From NCBI GenBank assembly GCA_033763975.1, contig JANRJM010000001.1:186001-250000 (forward strand): a DNA stretch of 64,000 nucleotides, read 5' to 3'. Below the pieces are notes generated by a model, which was given only the letters and a program-made list of their open reading frames with translations, was not told the DNA's origin and searched no databases. A program made the position numbers and the translations under genes. Every line of letters starts with the position of its first letter. Positions within the stretch are counted from its first letter, which is position 1. Origin of the DNA: Planctomycetota bacterium (GTDB lineage: Bacteria > Planctomycetota > Phycisphaerae > Phycisphaerales > UBA1924). This document shows, piece by piece, positions 32,699-41,262 of the stretch.

Positions 32699-34264
32699 AT
32701 GCGGGGGCGAACCAGCGCGGACAGCACCACACCCGACGCGCGCACGCGCGTGCGCGCCGGCGCTACGACCAACACCCTCGCCGTCGCGGCGGTCGGCGCC
32801 ATCGTGCTGGCCGGCCTGCTGGTGCGCCTCCCGCGCCTCACCCAGAGCCTGTGGTTCGACGAGGTCTTTCGCACGCGGGTCGTGCTCACGCCCGAGCGCA
32901 TCGGGGCCCTCCTCTGGCACGACGTGCACAACCCGCTCTACAACGCCGTCATGTACGCATGGGTGCACCTGTTCGGTGATCGCGAGTGGGTCATCCGTCT
33001 GCCGGGCGTGCTCGCCGGGGCGGCGCTGGTGCTCGTCGTCTTCGCGTGGGTGCGCGAGCGGTGGGGGCGGTCCGCGGCCCGATGGGCGGCGGCGTGGCTG
33101 TGGCTCACGCCCGCGCACGTGTGGTACTCGTGCGAGGCGAAGAACAACATCGTGACCGCGCTGCTCGCGACGCTGGGCCTGTGGACGCTGGACCGCGCGT
33201 GCGTCGGGCGCACCGGGGGCAGGGTGGCGCTGGCGGCGATCGCCGGCGCGCTCGCGATCTGGACCGATTTTCAGTCGCTGCTGGTGCTGCCGTTCGCGTG
33301 GATCGCGTGGACGCTGTGGGGGCAGGGGCGTGCGCCCGAGCGGCGGGCGTGGGTGGTGCCCGTGGTGTGCGCCGTGGGGACGGTGCTGCTCGCGTCGCCG
33401 CTGCTCGTGCACAAGGCGGCCCACGCGTCAGAACTGCAGCGAGACTACCTGCGCTACTTCAGCGTGCCCGAGGCGATGCGCCTGCTGCTGGTGTACTTCC
33501 CGACGGGCAACGCGCTCGTGCCGACGGGGCAGCGGGCGTGGCCTCTGGTCGCGCTGCTCATGGCCCCGGTCGTGCTGCCCTCGCTTGTCGCGGGGGTGCG
33601 CGCGGTCGCGCGGGATTCGTCGGGGCGGGTAGTGCTGGTCGCGTTGGCCGCCCCGATGTGCGTGATGGTCGTGGCGAGCGAGATCCTGGTCGCGCGGGGC
33701 TCGGCGGCGCGGGTGTACCAGGAGCGGAACCTGCTGGTGATGCTGCCGCTGCTGGCGGCGGTGCTGGGCGTGGGCGCGATCGGCGCCGGGCGGTGGCGAG
33801 CGTTCTCGAGGTGGGGGCTGCCGATCGTGGCGCTGGTGTCGAGCGTGGGGCTGGTGACGTGGAGCGCCGGGCGTGACACGCTGATGTACCCGAACCCCGA
33901 CTGGCGCGGGGCGTGCGCGTACATCGGCGGGGTTGAGGCCGGGCTGGGCGACGCATCGGAACGCGACGAGCGGGACGGCGTCGGGCGCGGGGTGCTGGTC
34001 GTCTCGCGCACGCCGATGCTGCCGGTGGAGTACTACCTGCCCCGGGCGCGCCGTGCGGAGATAGGGCGCGACGAGCCGCCCGCGCGGGCGATCCGGGCGG
34101 CCATGGAGACCGCGAACACGCTCGAGGCCTGGCTGATCGTCAACCCCAACTGGCACGGGATCGGCGCGGACGAACTCGCCGAAGTCGAGCGAGAGTTTCG
34201 CGTCGTCCAGCGGCGTGACTTCCGGCGCCTGCGCGTGCTGCGACTGCGAGCGCTCGACGAGTAG
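32699..34264 (+). CDS. Membrane glycosyltransferase, GT39/ArnT-like
   Basis: A 521-residue multipass enzyme. The first periplasmic loop holds LPRLTQSLWFDEVFRTRVVL (the Asp-Glu pair of polyprenyl-phosphate mannosyl/arabinosyl transferases) and HDVHNPLYNAVMYAWVHLFG. FVRLPGVLAGA-like and WLWLTPAHVWYSCEAKNNIV segments follow the pattern of PMT_2/GT39 proteins. About 10 hydrophobic helices span 30-400, with a soluble C-terminal domain after. It would transfer a sugar from a lipid carrier to protein or lipid outside the membrane. Start ATG 32699, or GTG 32690. It has a paralogue-like neighbour at 25766-27736. Confidence 0.83.
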   Translation: MRGRTSADSTTPDARTRVRAGATTNTLAVAAVGAIVLAGLLVRLPRLTQSLWFDEVFRTRVVLTPERIGALLWHDVHNPLYNAVMYAWVHLFGDREWVIRLPGVLAGAALVLVVFAWVRERWGRSAARWAAAWLWLTPAHVWYSCEAKNNIVTALLATLGLWTLDRACVGRTGGRVALAAIAGALAIWTDFQSLLVLPFAWIAWTLWGQGRAPERRAWVVPVVCAVGTVLLASPLLVHKAAHASELQRDYLRYFSVPEAMRLLLVYFPTGNALVPTGQRAWPLVALLMAPVVLPSLVAGVRAVARDSSGRVVLVALAAPMCVMVVASEILVARGSAARVYQERNLLVMLPLLAAVLGVGAIGAGRWRAFSRWGLPIVALVSSVGLVTWSAGRDTLMYPNPDWRGACAYIGGVEAGLGDASERDERDGVGRGVLVVSRTPMLPVEYYLPRARRAEIGRDEPPARAIRAAMETANTLEAWLIVNPNWHGIGADELAEVEREFRVVQRRDFRRLRVLRLRALDE

Positions 34265-34332
34265 CGAGCCCGACCGATGCCGTTGCGGAACGGTGCGACG
34301 ATTCAACCGCACGCAAACCCCGTGAAACTGCG

Positions 34333-34341
34333 TGATATACT
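34333..34341 (+). promoter_or_regulatory. Extended -10 promoter for the orphan cargo-like operon
   Basis: TGATATACT (TGn plus TATACT, five of six consensus positions) lies about 50 bp upstream of the start at 34393. No -35 match is present at the usual distance, which is acceptable for an extended -10 site. It is an A+T-rich spot in otherwise G+C-rich DNA. Confidence 0.5.
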
Positions 34342-34392
34342 CGCCGCTCGAGTCCGGGCCGGACTTCTGCCCGGGTCACGGGGGGTGTGCGA

Positions 34393-35115
34393 ATGACCGA
34401 CAGCGCGGGGTCGAGCGGTCCGCCGGAAGGGCGGGGGGCCGACGGGTCGGCGGGCGGGGGGTCTTCCGGGGAGTTGCAACTGGACTTTGAGCACACCGTG
34501 CGCGACGGCGACGGTGTGGAGAGCATCGCGTTCGCGCACGGCTTCTTCCCCGACACCATCTGGGAGTGGGCGGAGAACGAGGCGCTCCGAACCCTCCGCG
34601 GGGATATGAACATCCTGGCCGCGGGCGACATCGTCCGCGTGCCCAAGCGCCGGGAGAAGCTCGAAGACGTCGCGACCGAGCAGAAGCACCGGTTCCGCCG
34701 ACGCGGCGTGCCGGAGATTCTCTCGGTGATCTTGCTCGACCACAAGGGCAACCCGTTCGCGAATAAGCCCTATCGGATCGTGATCGACGGCAAGAGCCGC
34801 GACGGCACGACGGACGCGGCCGGGACGGTGACCGAGTCGATCCCGCCGGGCGCGAGGATGGCGAAGATCATCGTGGACGAGCTCGGGCGATCGTACGAGT
34901 TCGCGCTCGGCGGCATCGACCCCATCACCCTGGCCCGAGGCGTCAGCCAGCGCCTGCATGCGCTGGGGTATGCCATCGAGGACGGCGAGACCGACCTGCG
35001 CAGCAGCAGCGCCGCGGCCGCCATCTCGAGTTTCCAGCAGGACGAGTTGCTCGATCCTACCGGCACCATGAACGACGCGACCCGCGACGCGCTCAAGGCG
35101 CGCTTCGGCTCCTGA
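34393..35115 (+). CDS. LysM-like and peptidoglycan-binding domain protein (T6SS/contractile-injection-associated type)
   Basis: A 240-residue protein. After a Gly/Ser-rich start comes a LysM-like unit (VRDGDGVESIAFAHGFFPDT to LAAGDIVRVPKRREK, residues 35-85). A beta-rich middle has the pattern HRFRRRGVPEILSVILLDHK then PYRIVIDGKSRDGTTDAAGT. A PG_binding_1 domain ends the protein (VSQRLHALGYAIEDGETDLR; SSFQQDELLDPTGTMNDATR). This three-part architecture, with FFxxTIW and LxAGDxVxVP, is one I know from proteins next to VgrG/PAAR effectors in type VI loci. No VgrG, PAAR or sheath gene is in this window. There is no signal peptide. It starts the two-gene operon with 35143-38532. Confidence 0.75.
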   Translation: MTDSAGSSGPPEGRGADGSAGGGSSGELQLDFEHTVRDGDGVESIAFAHGFFPDTIWEWAENEALRTLRGDMNILAAGDIVRVPKRREKLEDVATEQKHRFRRRGVPEILSVILLDHKGNPFANKPYRIVIDGKSRDGTTDAAGTVTESIPPGARMAKIIVDELGRSYEFALGGIDPITLARGVSQRLHALGYAIEDGETDLRSSSAAAAISSFQQDELLDPTGTMNDATRDALKARFGS

Positions 35116-35142
35116 TCGGCCCCTCCGCAACAAGGACCCACC

Positions 35143-38100
35143 ATGGCGGTAGATCTGGAAATCAAGGGGCCGCGCACCTACGACGTCAAGGAAGCCTTCG
35201 ACGCGGTCGCCGCGACGATCGATCGGTTTCTCGAGTACGACGCCAATCGCCAGCGGCTCAAGATGGCCGCCGTCCAACCCGCCCAGCCCCCGGCCCGTGC
35301 GTCGGCCGGCGCGTCGAGGCGGTCGAACAAGGTCGCCCCCGCGCCCGAGAGCGACGGCGGGAACGACGCCGCCGCCGAGGCATTCGACCCCAAGTCGCTG
35401 ATCGGCGCGTGCGTGCACGACATCCGGGCGCGCGCCTACCGCGACCACGCGAACATCAAGCTCGCGCACCTCTTTGCCAAGAACGGCGTGACGAGCGAGA
35501 CGATCGCCCAGTTTGTGACGGGCGAGGTCGCCGAACTGCTGGACCTGCCCACGCTGGAAGACCTCGGCCCGCTGGTCTCGCTCAACATCAAGTCCAACCT
35601 GTCGATGCAGATCTCGTTCAACGGCAAGCAGTGGGGGGAGAAGGCCCGGGAGCAGACAGACCTCAAGAGCAAGCTCGACGCGTACGCCAGCGCCAAGCAG
35701 GAGCAGGCCTCGGGCGCCGCTTCCGAGTTCGCCGAAGGCGAGGGCGAGCCGGAAGAACTCGCCAGCGCGCGCGAGGCGGCGGACACGGCACGCGGGACGG
35801 CCGGTGCGGTGGCGTCGGCGGCCGGCGCGATCGCCGACCCGAGCATCCCCACGACCATCGAGGAATGGGAGGCGACCGCGGACGCGGCCCTGGGCGAGCC
35901 CGACGAAGAAGAGGAGGAGGCCGCCGCTGCGCAGGAACCCCCGCCCGACGAGGACGAGGACGCCCGCGCGGAACGGGAGGTGGCCGAGCAGTTGCCCAAC
36001 CTGCTGGCGGCGATCGGCGAGGAGCTGCCCAAGGTGCAGCGCCACATGGCCCGGGCCAGGTTCTTTCACGAGCGGCTCGTCCGCGTGTTCCCGTACCGCG
36101 AGGAGCGGGCGCCCGACGAGGAGTTCCTGAACTGCGCCCACGCGTGGGACGTGCTGTACGAGCTCTACAGCATGCTGCACCATGTGGACAAGGCGCGCTA
36201 CTACCTCGCCAGCACGATCGTGTTCCTCCAGCAGTCCGCCAAGATCGCGGAAGGGTGGCTGACGGAATGGGACGAGGGCGAGTTCTGGCGCCTCGACAAC
36301 GTGAGCGAGTTCTTCGAGCACGGCTCGCACCTGTCGTGCCGCAAGGTCTGCTACGGCGACAAAGGCCGCGTCGCCGCGCAGCTCTCGCAGGCGAAGGCCA
36401 TGGGCATGGTCACGCCATCCCTCGCCGAGCGGATCCGCGCGCCCGGCGGCTACACGGCGATGGTGGACGAGACCAGCCAAGTCGTGACGGCCATCGAGTC
36501 TCCCGCGAGCGCCGCGCGTCACGGCGCGCTGCCCGGCACGGGCAAGGGCACGCCCAAGCGTCGCCTGTCGGACTGGCGCACCAAGACCCTCGCCTTCGAC
36601 GACGACCAGGGCAAGAAGTCCGACAAGGAGGCCACCGATCTTCTCTCCACGGCGCAGTCGCTGATCGCCGCGGAGTTCGAGCTGAACGAGGCCCAGCAGG
36701 CGCTGTACGACCTGTCGCAGAACGAGCTCGTGCAGGACGCGCTGAGCGCGCGGGAATCCGGCGGGAAGAAGGACGAAGCCGAGGCGGCGCTGAAGCGTCG
36801 GTGGAAGGAGCGCCTGCAGGAGGGCCTCGCGACCGACGCCGAGAGCGAGTTCGCGCCGCTGCTCTCCACGCAGGAGCGCGCCGCCATGGCGGCGTGCGAC
36901 GAGGCCCTGGCCAGGGCCGAGGTCGAGGCAAGCCCCATGCTCGACCGGTTCGAGCGGTTCGTCTCCGGGATGCTGGACGACAGCAAGGTCACGATCAAGG
37001 CCGTCGCGGACGAGGGCGCCGCCGCCGACGCGCCGGCGAGCCGCGTCAACAACTACGCGGGCGCGGTGGCGTGGTCGCGAGGCGACGACGACGCGTTCTT
37101 CGAGGGGAGTGATCCGGGCGAGCTCCGGCTGGCCCGGATGCTGCTGCACGTCTACGGCAACATCGAGAACCGCCCGCTCGCGGAGCGCGCGTGGACGAAG
37201 TTCAAGTCCAACACCGCCAAGATCGACAAGCAGAAGCTCGCGATCAACCTGGCCTTCTACGCCGTCAGCCTCGTGATCACCGTCACCACCGGCGGCGCGG
37301 GGCTCGCGGTGGTGCTGCCCGCGCGGCTGGCGCTCGCGGCGGGCAAGAAGGCGACCCACTACGCGCTGGACGCGAAGGGCAAGCAGCGTGACGAGGCCAA
37401 GCTCAGCGATTCGCTGAAGGCCGCGCGATCCAAGGCCCCGGCGGCGGCTGGCGCGGCCGGACAGCTCGCCCTCGATGTCGAGCCCGACGCCATCGCCGAG
37501 TTCGGCGAGAAGGTCGTCGCGCACTTCCTGAGCGCCCAGAAGAACATGACGCGACTCAAGGACCAGCGAGTGAAGATCAAGGCCCGGCACGAGACGTACA
37601 TCGACTGGTTCAACACCAAGGCGCAGATCGACAGCGCGCAGGGCGACGCGAAGTTCCCGCTGCGAAAGCAGTGGCGGGCCAAGACGCTCGGCTTCCTGCA
37701 GAGCGAGCAGAGCGCGATCGGCGACGAGCTGTTCGCCCTCCGCAACGACGACGCGCTGCTCCGCGAGCGTCAGAAGGAGACCGAGGGCGCACGCGAGTCG
37801 CTGTGCCGACGCATCGAAGCCCTGCAGGAGTCGATCCGCCACGATCCCAACTGCCAGTTCGACTTCGACGCCGCGGAGTACCTGGACGTGAGCCCGGACT
37901 TCACGAGCTGCGACGAGGCCGCGGCGTACACGTGGGGCGCGGTGAAGTTCGAGACGCACTACCAGAAGTTCGCGCACTACAGCACGTACCTGCTCGCGTA
38001 CACGCAGGCCACGCTGCGCGAGCTGTGCGAGATGGAGGTGTACCTGCGCAAGCGCTGGGGCAACGCCGAGCACCCCGGCGACATCGGCAAATCGCTGCGG

Positions 38101-38532
38101 ACCTGGATCACCGAGCAGAACTGCGCCAAGCACGTCTCCGACCCGTCCGCGGATTCGGCCGGCGCTGCCCCGCGCTGCGCCACCGTCGTCCCCACCGAGC
38201 GCACGCCGCTGCTGCGCGGCAAGGGCTCCGCCGGCGCCAAGCAGGCCGTGCGCGACGCCCAACGCGTGGTCATCTGCTACGGGCCGAAGGACACAGACAC
38301 CTCGCCCGAGGCGTGGGCCCCGCGATACGCCTCCAGCCTCGAGAACGCCCAGGACACCGGCGAGAAGACCTGGAAGTCGGTCGAGGAGACCCGCGCCGAA
38401 CTCGCGAAGAAGTACGACGATCTCAAGAAGGCCCGTGACAAGGCCGCCGCGAACTACGCGGCCTGCAAGGACGCGCTCAGCACCGTCCGGCGTGTCGCCG
38501 ACTTGACGTCGTGCCGGTCCTTGTTCTCCTAG
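35143..38532 (+). CDS. Very large protein of unknown function (1129 aa), possible effector/cargo
   Basis: I do not recognise this protein. It has 1129 residues, is strongly charged and mostly helical. A Pro/Ala linker lies at about 45-75 and a very acidic stretch (EPDEEEEEAAAAQEPPPDED) at about 258-277. Aromatic/Cys-rich helices occur around 325-410 (FLNCAHAWDVLYELYSMLHH; HLSCRKVCYGDKG). The only hydrophobic region is residues 698-735 (LAFYAVSLVITVTTGGAGLA then VVLPARLALAAG), a Gly-zipper-like segment that could insert in a membrane. A coiled-coil C-terminus follows (ELAKKYDDLKKARDKAAANY). It has no signal peptide. It begins 27 bp after the LysM/PG-binding gene, so a role as cargo or toxin with that partner is inferred only from context. 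Confidence 0.7.
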   Translation: MAVDLEIKGPRTYDVKEAFDAVAATIDRFLEYDANRQRLKMAAVQPAQPPARASAGASRRSNKVAPAPESDGGNDAAAEAFDPKSLIGACVHDIRARAYRDHANIKLAHLFAKNGVTSETIAQFVTGEVAELLDLPTLEDLGPLVSLNIKSNLSMQISFNGKQWGEKAREQTDLKSKLDAYASAKQEQASGAASEFAEGEGEPEELASAREAADTARGTAGAVASAAGAIADPSIPTTIEEWEATADAALGEPDEEEEEAAAAQEPPPDEDEDARAEREVAEQLPNLLAAIGEELPKVQRHMARARFFHERLVRVFPYREERAPDEEFLNCAHAWDVLYELYSMLHHVDKARYYLASTIVFLQQSAKIAEGWLTEWDEGEFWRLDNVSEFFEHGSHLSCRKVCYGDKGRVAAQLSQAKAMGMVTPSLAERIRAPGGYTAMVDETSQVVTAIESPASAARHGALPGTGKGTPKRRLSDWRTKTLAFDDDQGKKSDKEATDLLSTAQSLIAAEFELNEAQQALYDLSQNELVQDALSARESGGKKDEAEAALKRRWKERLQEGLATDAESEFAPLLSTQERAAMAACDEALARAEVEASPMLDRFERFVSGMLDDSKVTIKAVADEGAAADAPASRVNNYAGAVAWSRGDDDAFFEGSDPGELRLARMLLHVYGNIENRPLAERAWTKFKSNTAKIDKQKLAINLAFYAVSLVITVTTGGAGLAVVLPARLALAAGKKATHYALDAKGKQRDEAKLSDSLKAARSKAPAAAGAAGQLALDVEPDAIAEFGEKVVAHFLSAQKNMTRLKDQRVKIKARHETYIDWFNTKAQIDSAQGDAKFPLRKQWRAKTLGFLQSEQSAIGDELFALRNDDALLRERQKETEGARESLCRRIEALQESIRHDPNCQFDFDAAEYLDVSPDFTSCDEAAAYTWGAVKFETHYQKFAHYSTYLLAYTQATLRELCEMEVYLRKRWGNAEHPGDIGKSLRTWITEQNCAKHVSDPSADSAGAAPRCATVVPTERTPLLRGKGSAGAKQAVRDAQRVVICYGPKDTDTSPEAWAPRYASSLENAQDTGEKTWKSVEETRAELAKKYDDLKKARDKAAANYAACKDALSTVRRVADLTSCRSLFS

Positions 38533-38676
38533 GTCGCGCACGCCAGGGCGCGAGTGCCCGTCACGAATACTGCCGCCTCGCCTCGCCCGCGCGGAAACGT
38601 CGCGCGTGCGCTCGCGGAACGCCGCGTGTGCTCAGCACGCGCTGCTTCGGGCCGCCGGGTCGAGCACGGGGACTGG

Positions 38677-40914
38677 TCATTCTCGTGCGGGCTTGACGGC
38701 GAGCTCCGCGCGCCGGTCGGCGATCTCGGCGACGATGCCGGAGACGAAGGCCTCGAGCGGCATCGCGCCCAGGTCCTTCTCGACGCCCCGCATGCGGACG
38801 GACACGCTGGTGGATTCGGCGTCGCGCGGGCCGACGATGAGCATGTACGGGATCTTCTCGTCGGCCGCGACCTTGACCTTGCCCTGGATGCGGTCCGAGC
38901 CCAGGTCGGTGGTGACGCGGACTTCCCGCTCGCGGAGCGAGCGGGCCACCCGGGCGGCGTACTCGTTGGTCTTCTCGGAGATGGGCAGCACGCGGACCTG
39001 CTCGGGCGCGAGCCAGGTGGGGAACGCGCCGGCGAAGTGCTCGATGAGCACGCCGCAGAATCGCTCCATGCTGCCGAACGGCGCGCGGTGGATGACCACG
39101 GGGCGGTGGGGCTTGTTGTCGGGGCCGATGTAGGAGAGGTCGAACCGGTTGCCCATCTGGTAATCGACCTGGACGGTGCCGAGCTGCCACTCGCGGCCGA
39201 TGACGTCCTTGACGACGAAGTCGATCTTGGGCCCGTAGAACGCGGCCTCGCCGGGCTCCTTGCTGAACGCGACGCCCAGGGACTGGGCGGCGGCGATACA
39301 GGCGGCCTCGGCCTTGTCCCAGCTCTCGCCCGAGCCCGTGTACTTGCTGCTGTCGGGGTCGCGCAGGCCCACGCGCACGCGGTAGTCCTTCATGCCCAGC
39401 GTGGCGAAGATCGTCTTGACGAGGGAAAGACAGCCCTGGATCTCGCCGGGGATCTGCTGCTCGGTGCAGAAGAGATGCGCATCGTCCTGGGTGAAGCCCC
39501 GCACGCGGGTCATGCCGTTGAGTTCGCCCGACTGCTCCCAGCGGTAGACGGTGCCGAACTCGGCGAGGCGGACGGGCATGTCGCGGTACGAGTGGGGCGA
39601 ACTGCCGAAGATCTTGGCGTGGTGCGGGCAGTTCATGGGGCGGAGCATGAAGCCCTCGATGAGCTGCTCGTCGGCCATGACGCGTTCGGGGGCGATGGTC
39701 TGTGCGCCGGTGCGCTCGTTGATGCCGGCGGCGAGGCGCGCCGACACGCCCTCGACGCGGTGCATCATGTCGGCGCAGGTGCAGCCTTCCTTCATGAGCT
39801 GTTCGAGGGTCTGACGCTCGACGATCGGCGCGAACTGGCTGTCCTTGTAGTAGGGGAAGTGTCCGGAGGTCTTGTAGAGTTCGAGGCGCCCGATGTGCGG
39901 GGTGAAGACCTCGGTGTAGCCCTGCTTCTTGAGCTCGCTGCCGATGAACGTCTGGAGTTCCTTGCGGACCACCGAGCCGCGAGGGGTCCAGAGGATGAGG
40001 CCCTGGCCCACGTCCTCGTCGATGTGGAACAGCCGGAGCGCCTTGCCGATGACGCGGTGGTCACGCTTGGCGGCCTCTTCGCGCTGCCGCAGGTACGCGT
40101 CGAGATCGGCCTGCGTGGGGAACGCCGTGCCGTACACCCGGGTGAGGCGGTCGGAGTTCTCGTCGCCGTGCCAGTACGACGACGCGAGCGAGAGCACGCA
40201 CGCGGCGCCGATGCGGCCGGTGCTGGGGACGTGCGGCCCGCGGCAGAGGTCTTCCCAGTTCTTGCCCGGTTCGCCGGTGCAGTAGAACGACAGCCGCCCA
40301 TCCGCGCGGTAGGGCGTGCGCGAGCTGTCCCACACCGACGTGATCATCTTGACGCCCGGCGCGTCGGCCTCGAGCCCCGCGGCCATGGCCCGGGCGGCGT
40401 TGTCGAACTTGTACTTGTTGCCCTCTTCCACGAGCTTGGTGAACGCGGGGACGGCCTCCATCTCGTACCGGCGGAAGGGGCGGTCTTCCTTGATGATCTC
40501 GGCGATGCGCTGGTTGATCTCGGCGAAGCGATCGCTGGAGAGCTTCTTGCCGTCGGGCACGAACATGTCGTAGAAAAAGCCGGTGTCGGTGGGCGGCCCG
40601 TAGGCGAGCTGCACGTCGGTGCCCATGATGTCCTGGATCGCCTCGGCCATGACGTGAGCCGCAGAGTGGCGCATGAGGAAGAGCGCGTCGGCGCTGGCCG
40701 GTTGGCCCGGCTTGGGCGCGGTGATGATCGCGACTGTCGCGTCACGGTCGATCATGGCGCTCAGGTCCTGCGTCTGCGGGCCCTGCCCGTAGTCGACCTT
40801 GACGGCGAGGGCGGCCTTGGCGAGGCCGGCGCCGATCGACTGCGCGACCTCGAGACCGGTGACGGGCGATGCGAAGGACTTGGTCTTGCCGTCGGGCAGG
40901 GTGATGGTGGGCAT
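38677..40914 (-). CDS. thrS: Threonyl-tRNA synthetase
   Basis: A class II synthetase charging tRNA-Thr, here 745 residues (E. coli 642). The TGS domain begins MPTITLPDGKTKSFASPVTG. The editing domain has HSAAHVMAEA and DLCRGPHVPSTGRIGAACVL, the HxxxH and Cys/His site that removes serine. The catalytic core has FMLRPMNCPHHAKIFGS (zinc Cys), FGTVYRWEQSGELNGMTRVR, GFTQDDAHLFCT and GPKIDFVVKDVIGREWQLGT. The anticodon domain is around APEQVRVLPISEKTNEYAAR. An insertion in the editing region (about 135-200) explains the extra length. Its leader holds a Thr-rich peptide and a terminator (40998-41099). Confidence 0.98.
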   Translation of the reverse strand: MPTITLPDGKTKSFASPVTGLEVAQSIGAGLAKAALAVKVDYGQGPQTQDLSAMIDRDATVAIITAPKPGQPASADALFLMRHSAAHVMAEAIQDIMGTDVQLAYGPPTDTGFFYDMFVPDGKKLSSDRFAEINQRIAEIIKEDRPFRRYEMEAVPAFTKLVEEGNKYKFDNAARAMAAGLEADAPGVKMITSVWDSSRTPYRADGRLSFYCTGEPGKNWEDLCRGPHVPSTGRIGAACVLSLASSYWHGDENSDRLTRVYGTAFPTQADLDAYLRQREEAAKRDHRVIGKALRLFHIDEDVGQGLILWTPRGSVVRKELQTFIGSELKKQGYTEVFTPHIGRLELYKTSGHFPYYKDSQFAPIVERQTLEQLMKEGCTCADMMHRVEGVSARLAAGINERTGAQTIAPERVMADEQLIEGFMLRPMNCPHHAKIFGSSPHSYRDMPVRLAEFGTVYRWEQSGELNGMTRVRGFTQDDAHLFCTEQQIPGEIQGCLSLVKTIFATLGMKDYRVRVGLRDPDSSKYTGSGESWDKAEAACIAAAQSLGVAFSKEPGEAAFYGPKIDFVVKDVIGREWQLGTVQVDYQMGNRFDLSYIGPDNKPHRPVVIHRAPFGSMERFCGVLIEHFAGAFPTWLAPEQVRVLPISEKTNEYAARVARSLREREVRVTTDLGSDRIQGKVKVAADEKIPYMLIVGPRDAESTSVSVRMRGVEKDLGAMPLEAFVSGIVAEIADRRAELAVKPARE

Positions 40915-40997
40915 GGGGGAGATCCCAAATGGTCAAAGGGCAAAGGGTCAAAGGGCAAGGGGGAAGGCAACGGGGCAGACGGGGGGAAGACGGAACG

Positions 40998-41024
40998 AAA
41001 AACGCCCGGTTGTTGGGCCGGGCG
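40998..41024 (-). terminator. Intrinsic terminator in the thrS leader (candidate attenuator)
   Basis: On the minus strand CGCCCGG (41024-41018) and CCGGGCG (41009-41003) form a perfect 7-bp stem with an 8-nt loop, directly followed by TTTTT (41002-40998). It lies 84-110 nt before the thrS ATG and 33 nt after the stop of a Thr-rich leader peptide. No upstream minus-strand protein gene needs terminating here, so it would act on thrS itself. Confidence 0.8.
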
Positions 41025-41057
41025 TCGAGTGCGAGGGATCGATGGCCGCGGCGGGGG

Positions 41058-41099
41058 CTAGGTGGTGGTCGTCGTGCTGGTCGTTCGAGTCGCGGTCAT
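41058..41099 (-). CDS. Threonine-rich leader peptide upstream of thrS
   Basis: A 13-codon reading frame, ATG to TAG, encodes MTATRTTSTTTTT, with 9 threonines (ACC, ACG, ACT codons), the last five consecutive. It ends 33 nt before an intrinsic terminator and upstream of the threonyl-tRNA synthetase gene, the classic layout of amino-acid attenuation (as in E. coli thrL). The frame stays open upstream, so a longer form from a GTG at 41135 (VHHTPPLTILSA added) is possible. No clear Shine-Dalgarno precedes the ATG. TATCCT at about 41115-41110 could be a -10 box giving a nearly leaderless start. Confidence 0.65.
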   Translation of the reverse strand: MTATRTTSTTTTT

Positions 41100-41227
41100 G
41101 GCGGAGAGGATAGTCAGGGGCGGGGTGTGGTGCACGGCGAGCGCCCGCCGCGGCGTGGGCACGAAGGAACGCGAACAGCGTGCCTCGTCGCGGCTCCAGG
41201 ATTCCCAGAAAACTACGACGAGGGCGA

Positions 41228-41256
41228 TTGACAGACATATCGGAGCCCGATATATT
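41228..41256 (+). promoter_or_regulatory. padR promoter with palindromic operator between -35 and -10
   Basis: TTGACA (41228-41233), a 17-bp spacer and TATATT (41251-41256) form a near-consensus sigma-70 promoter. The spacer and -10 contain a perfect palindrome, ATATCGG-AGC-CCGATAT (41237-41253), the likely PadR operator. The expected transcription start falls on or within 1-2 nt of the padR ATG at 41263, so the mRNA would be leaderless. Confidence 0.8.
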
Positions 41257-41262
41257 TGTCGC

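Noticed and set aside
40915-41262. T-box riboswitch for thrS
   Set aside because: No T-box consensus (GGTGGNACCGCG) or specifier-loop architecture is visible; the Thr-rich peptide with terminator explains the leader better.
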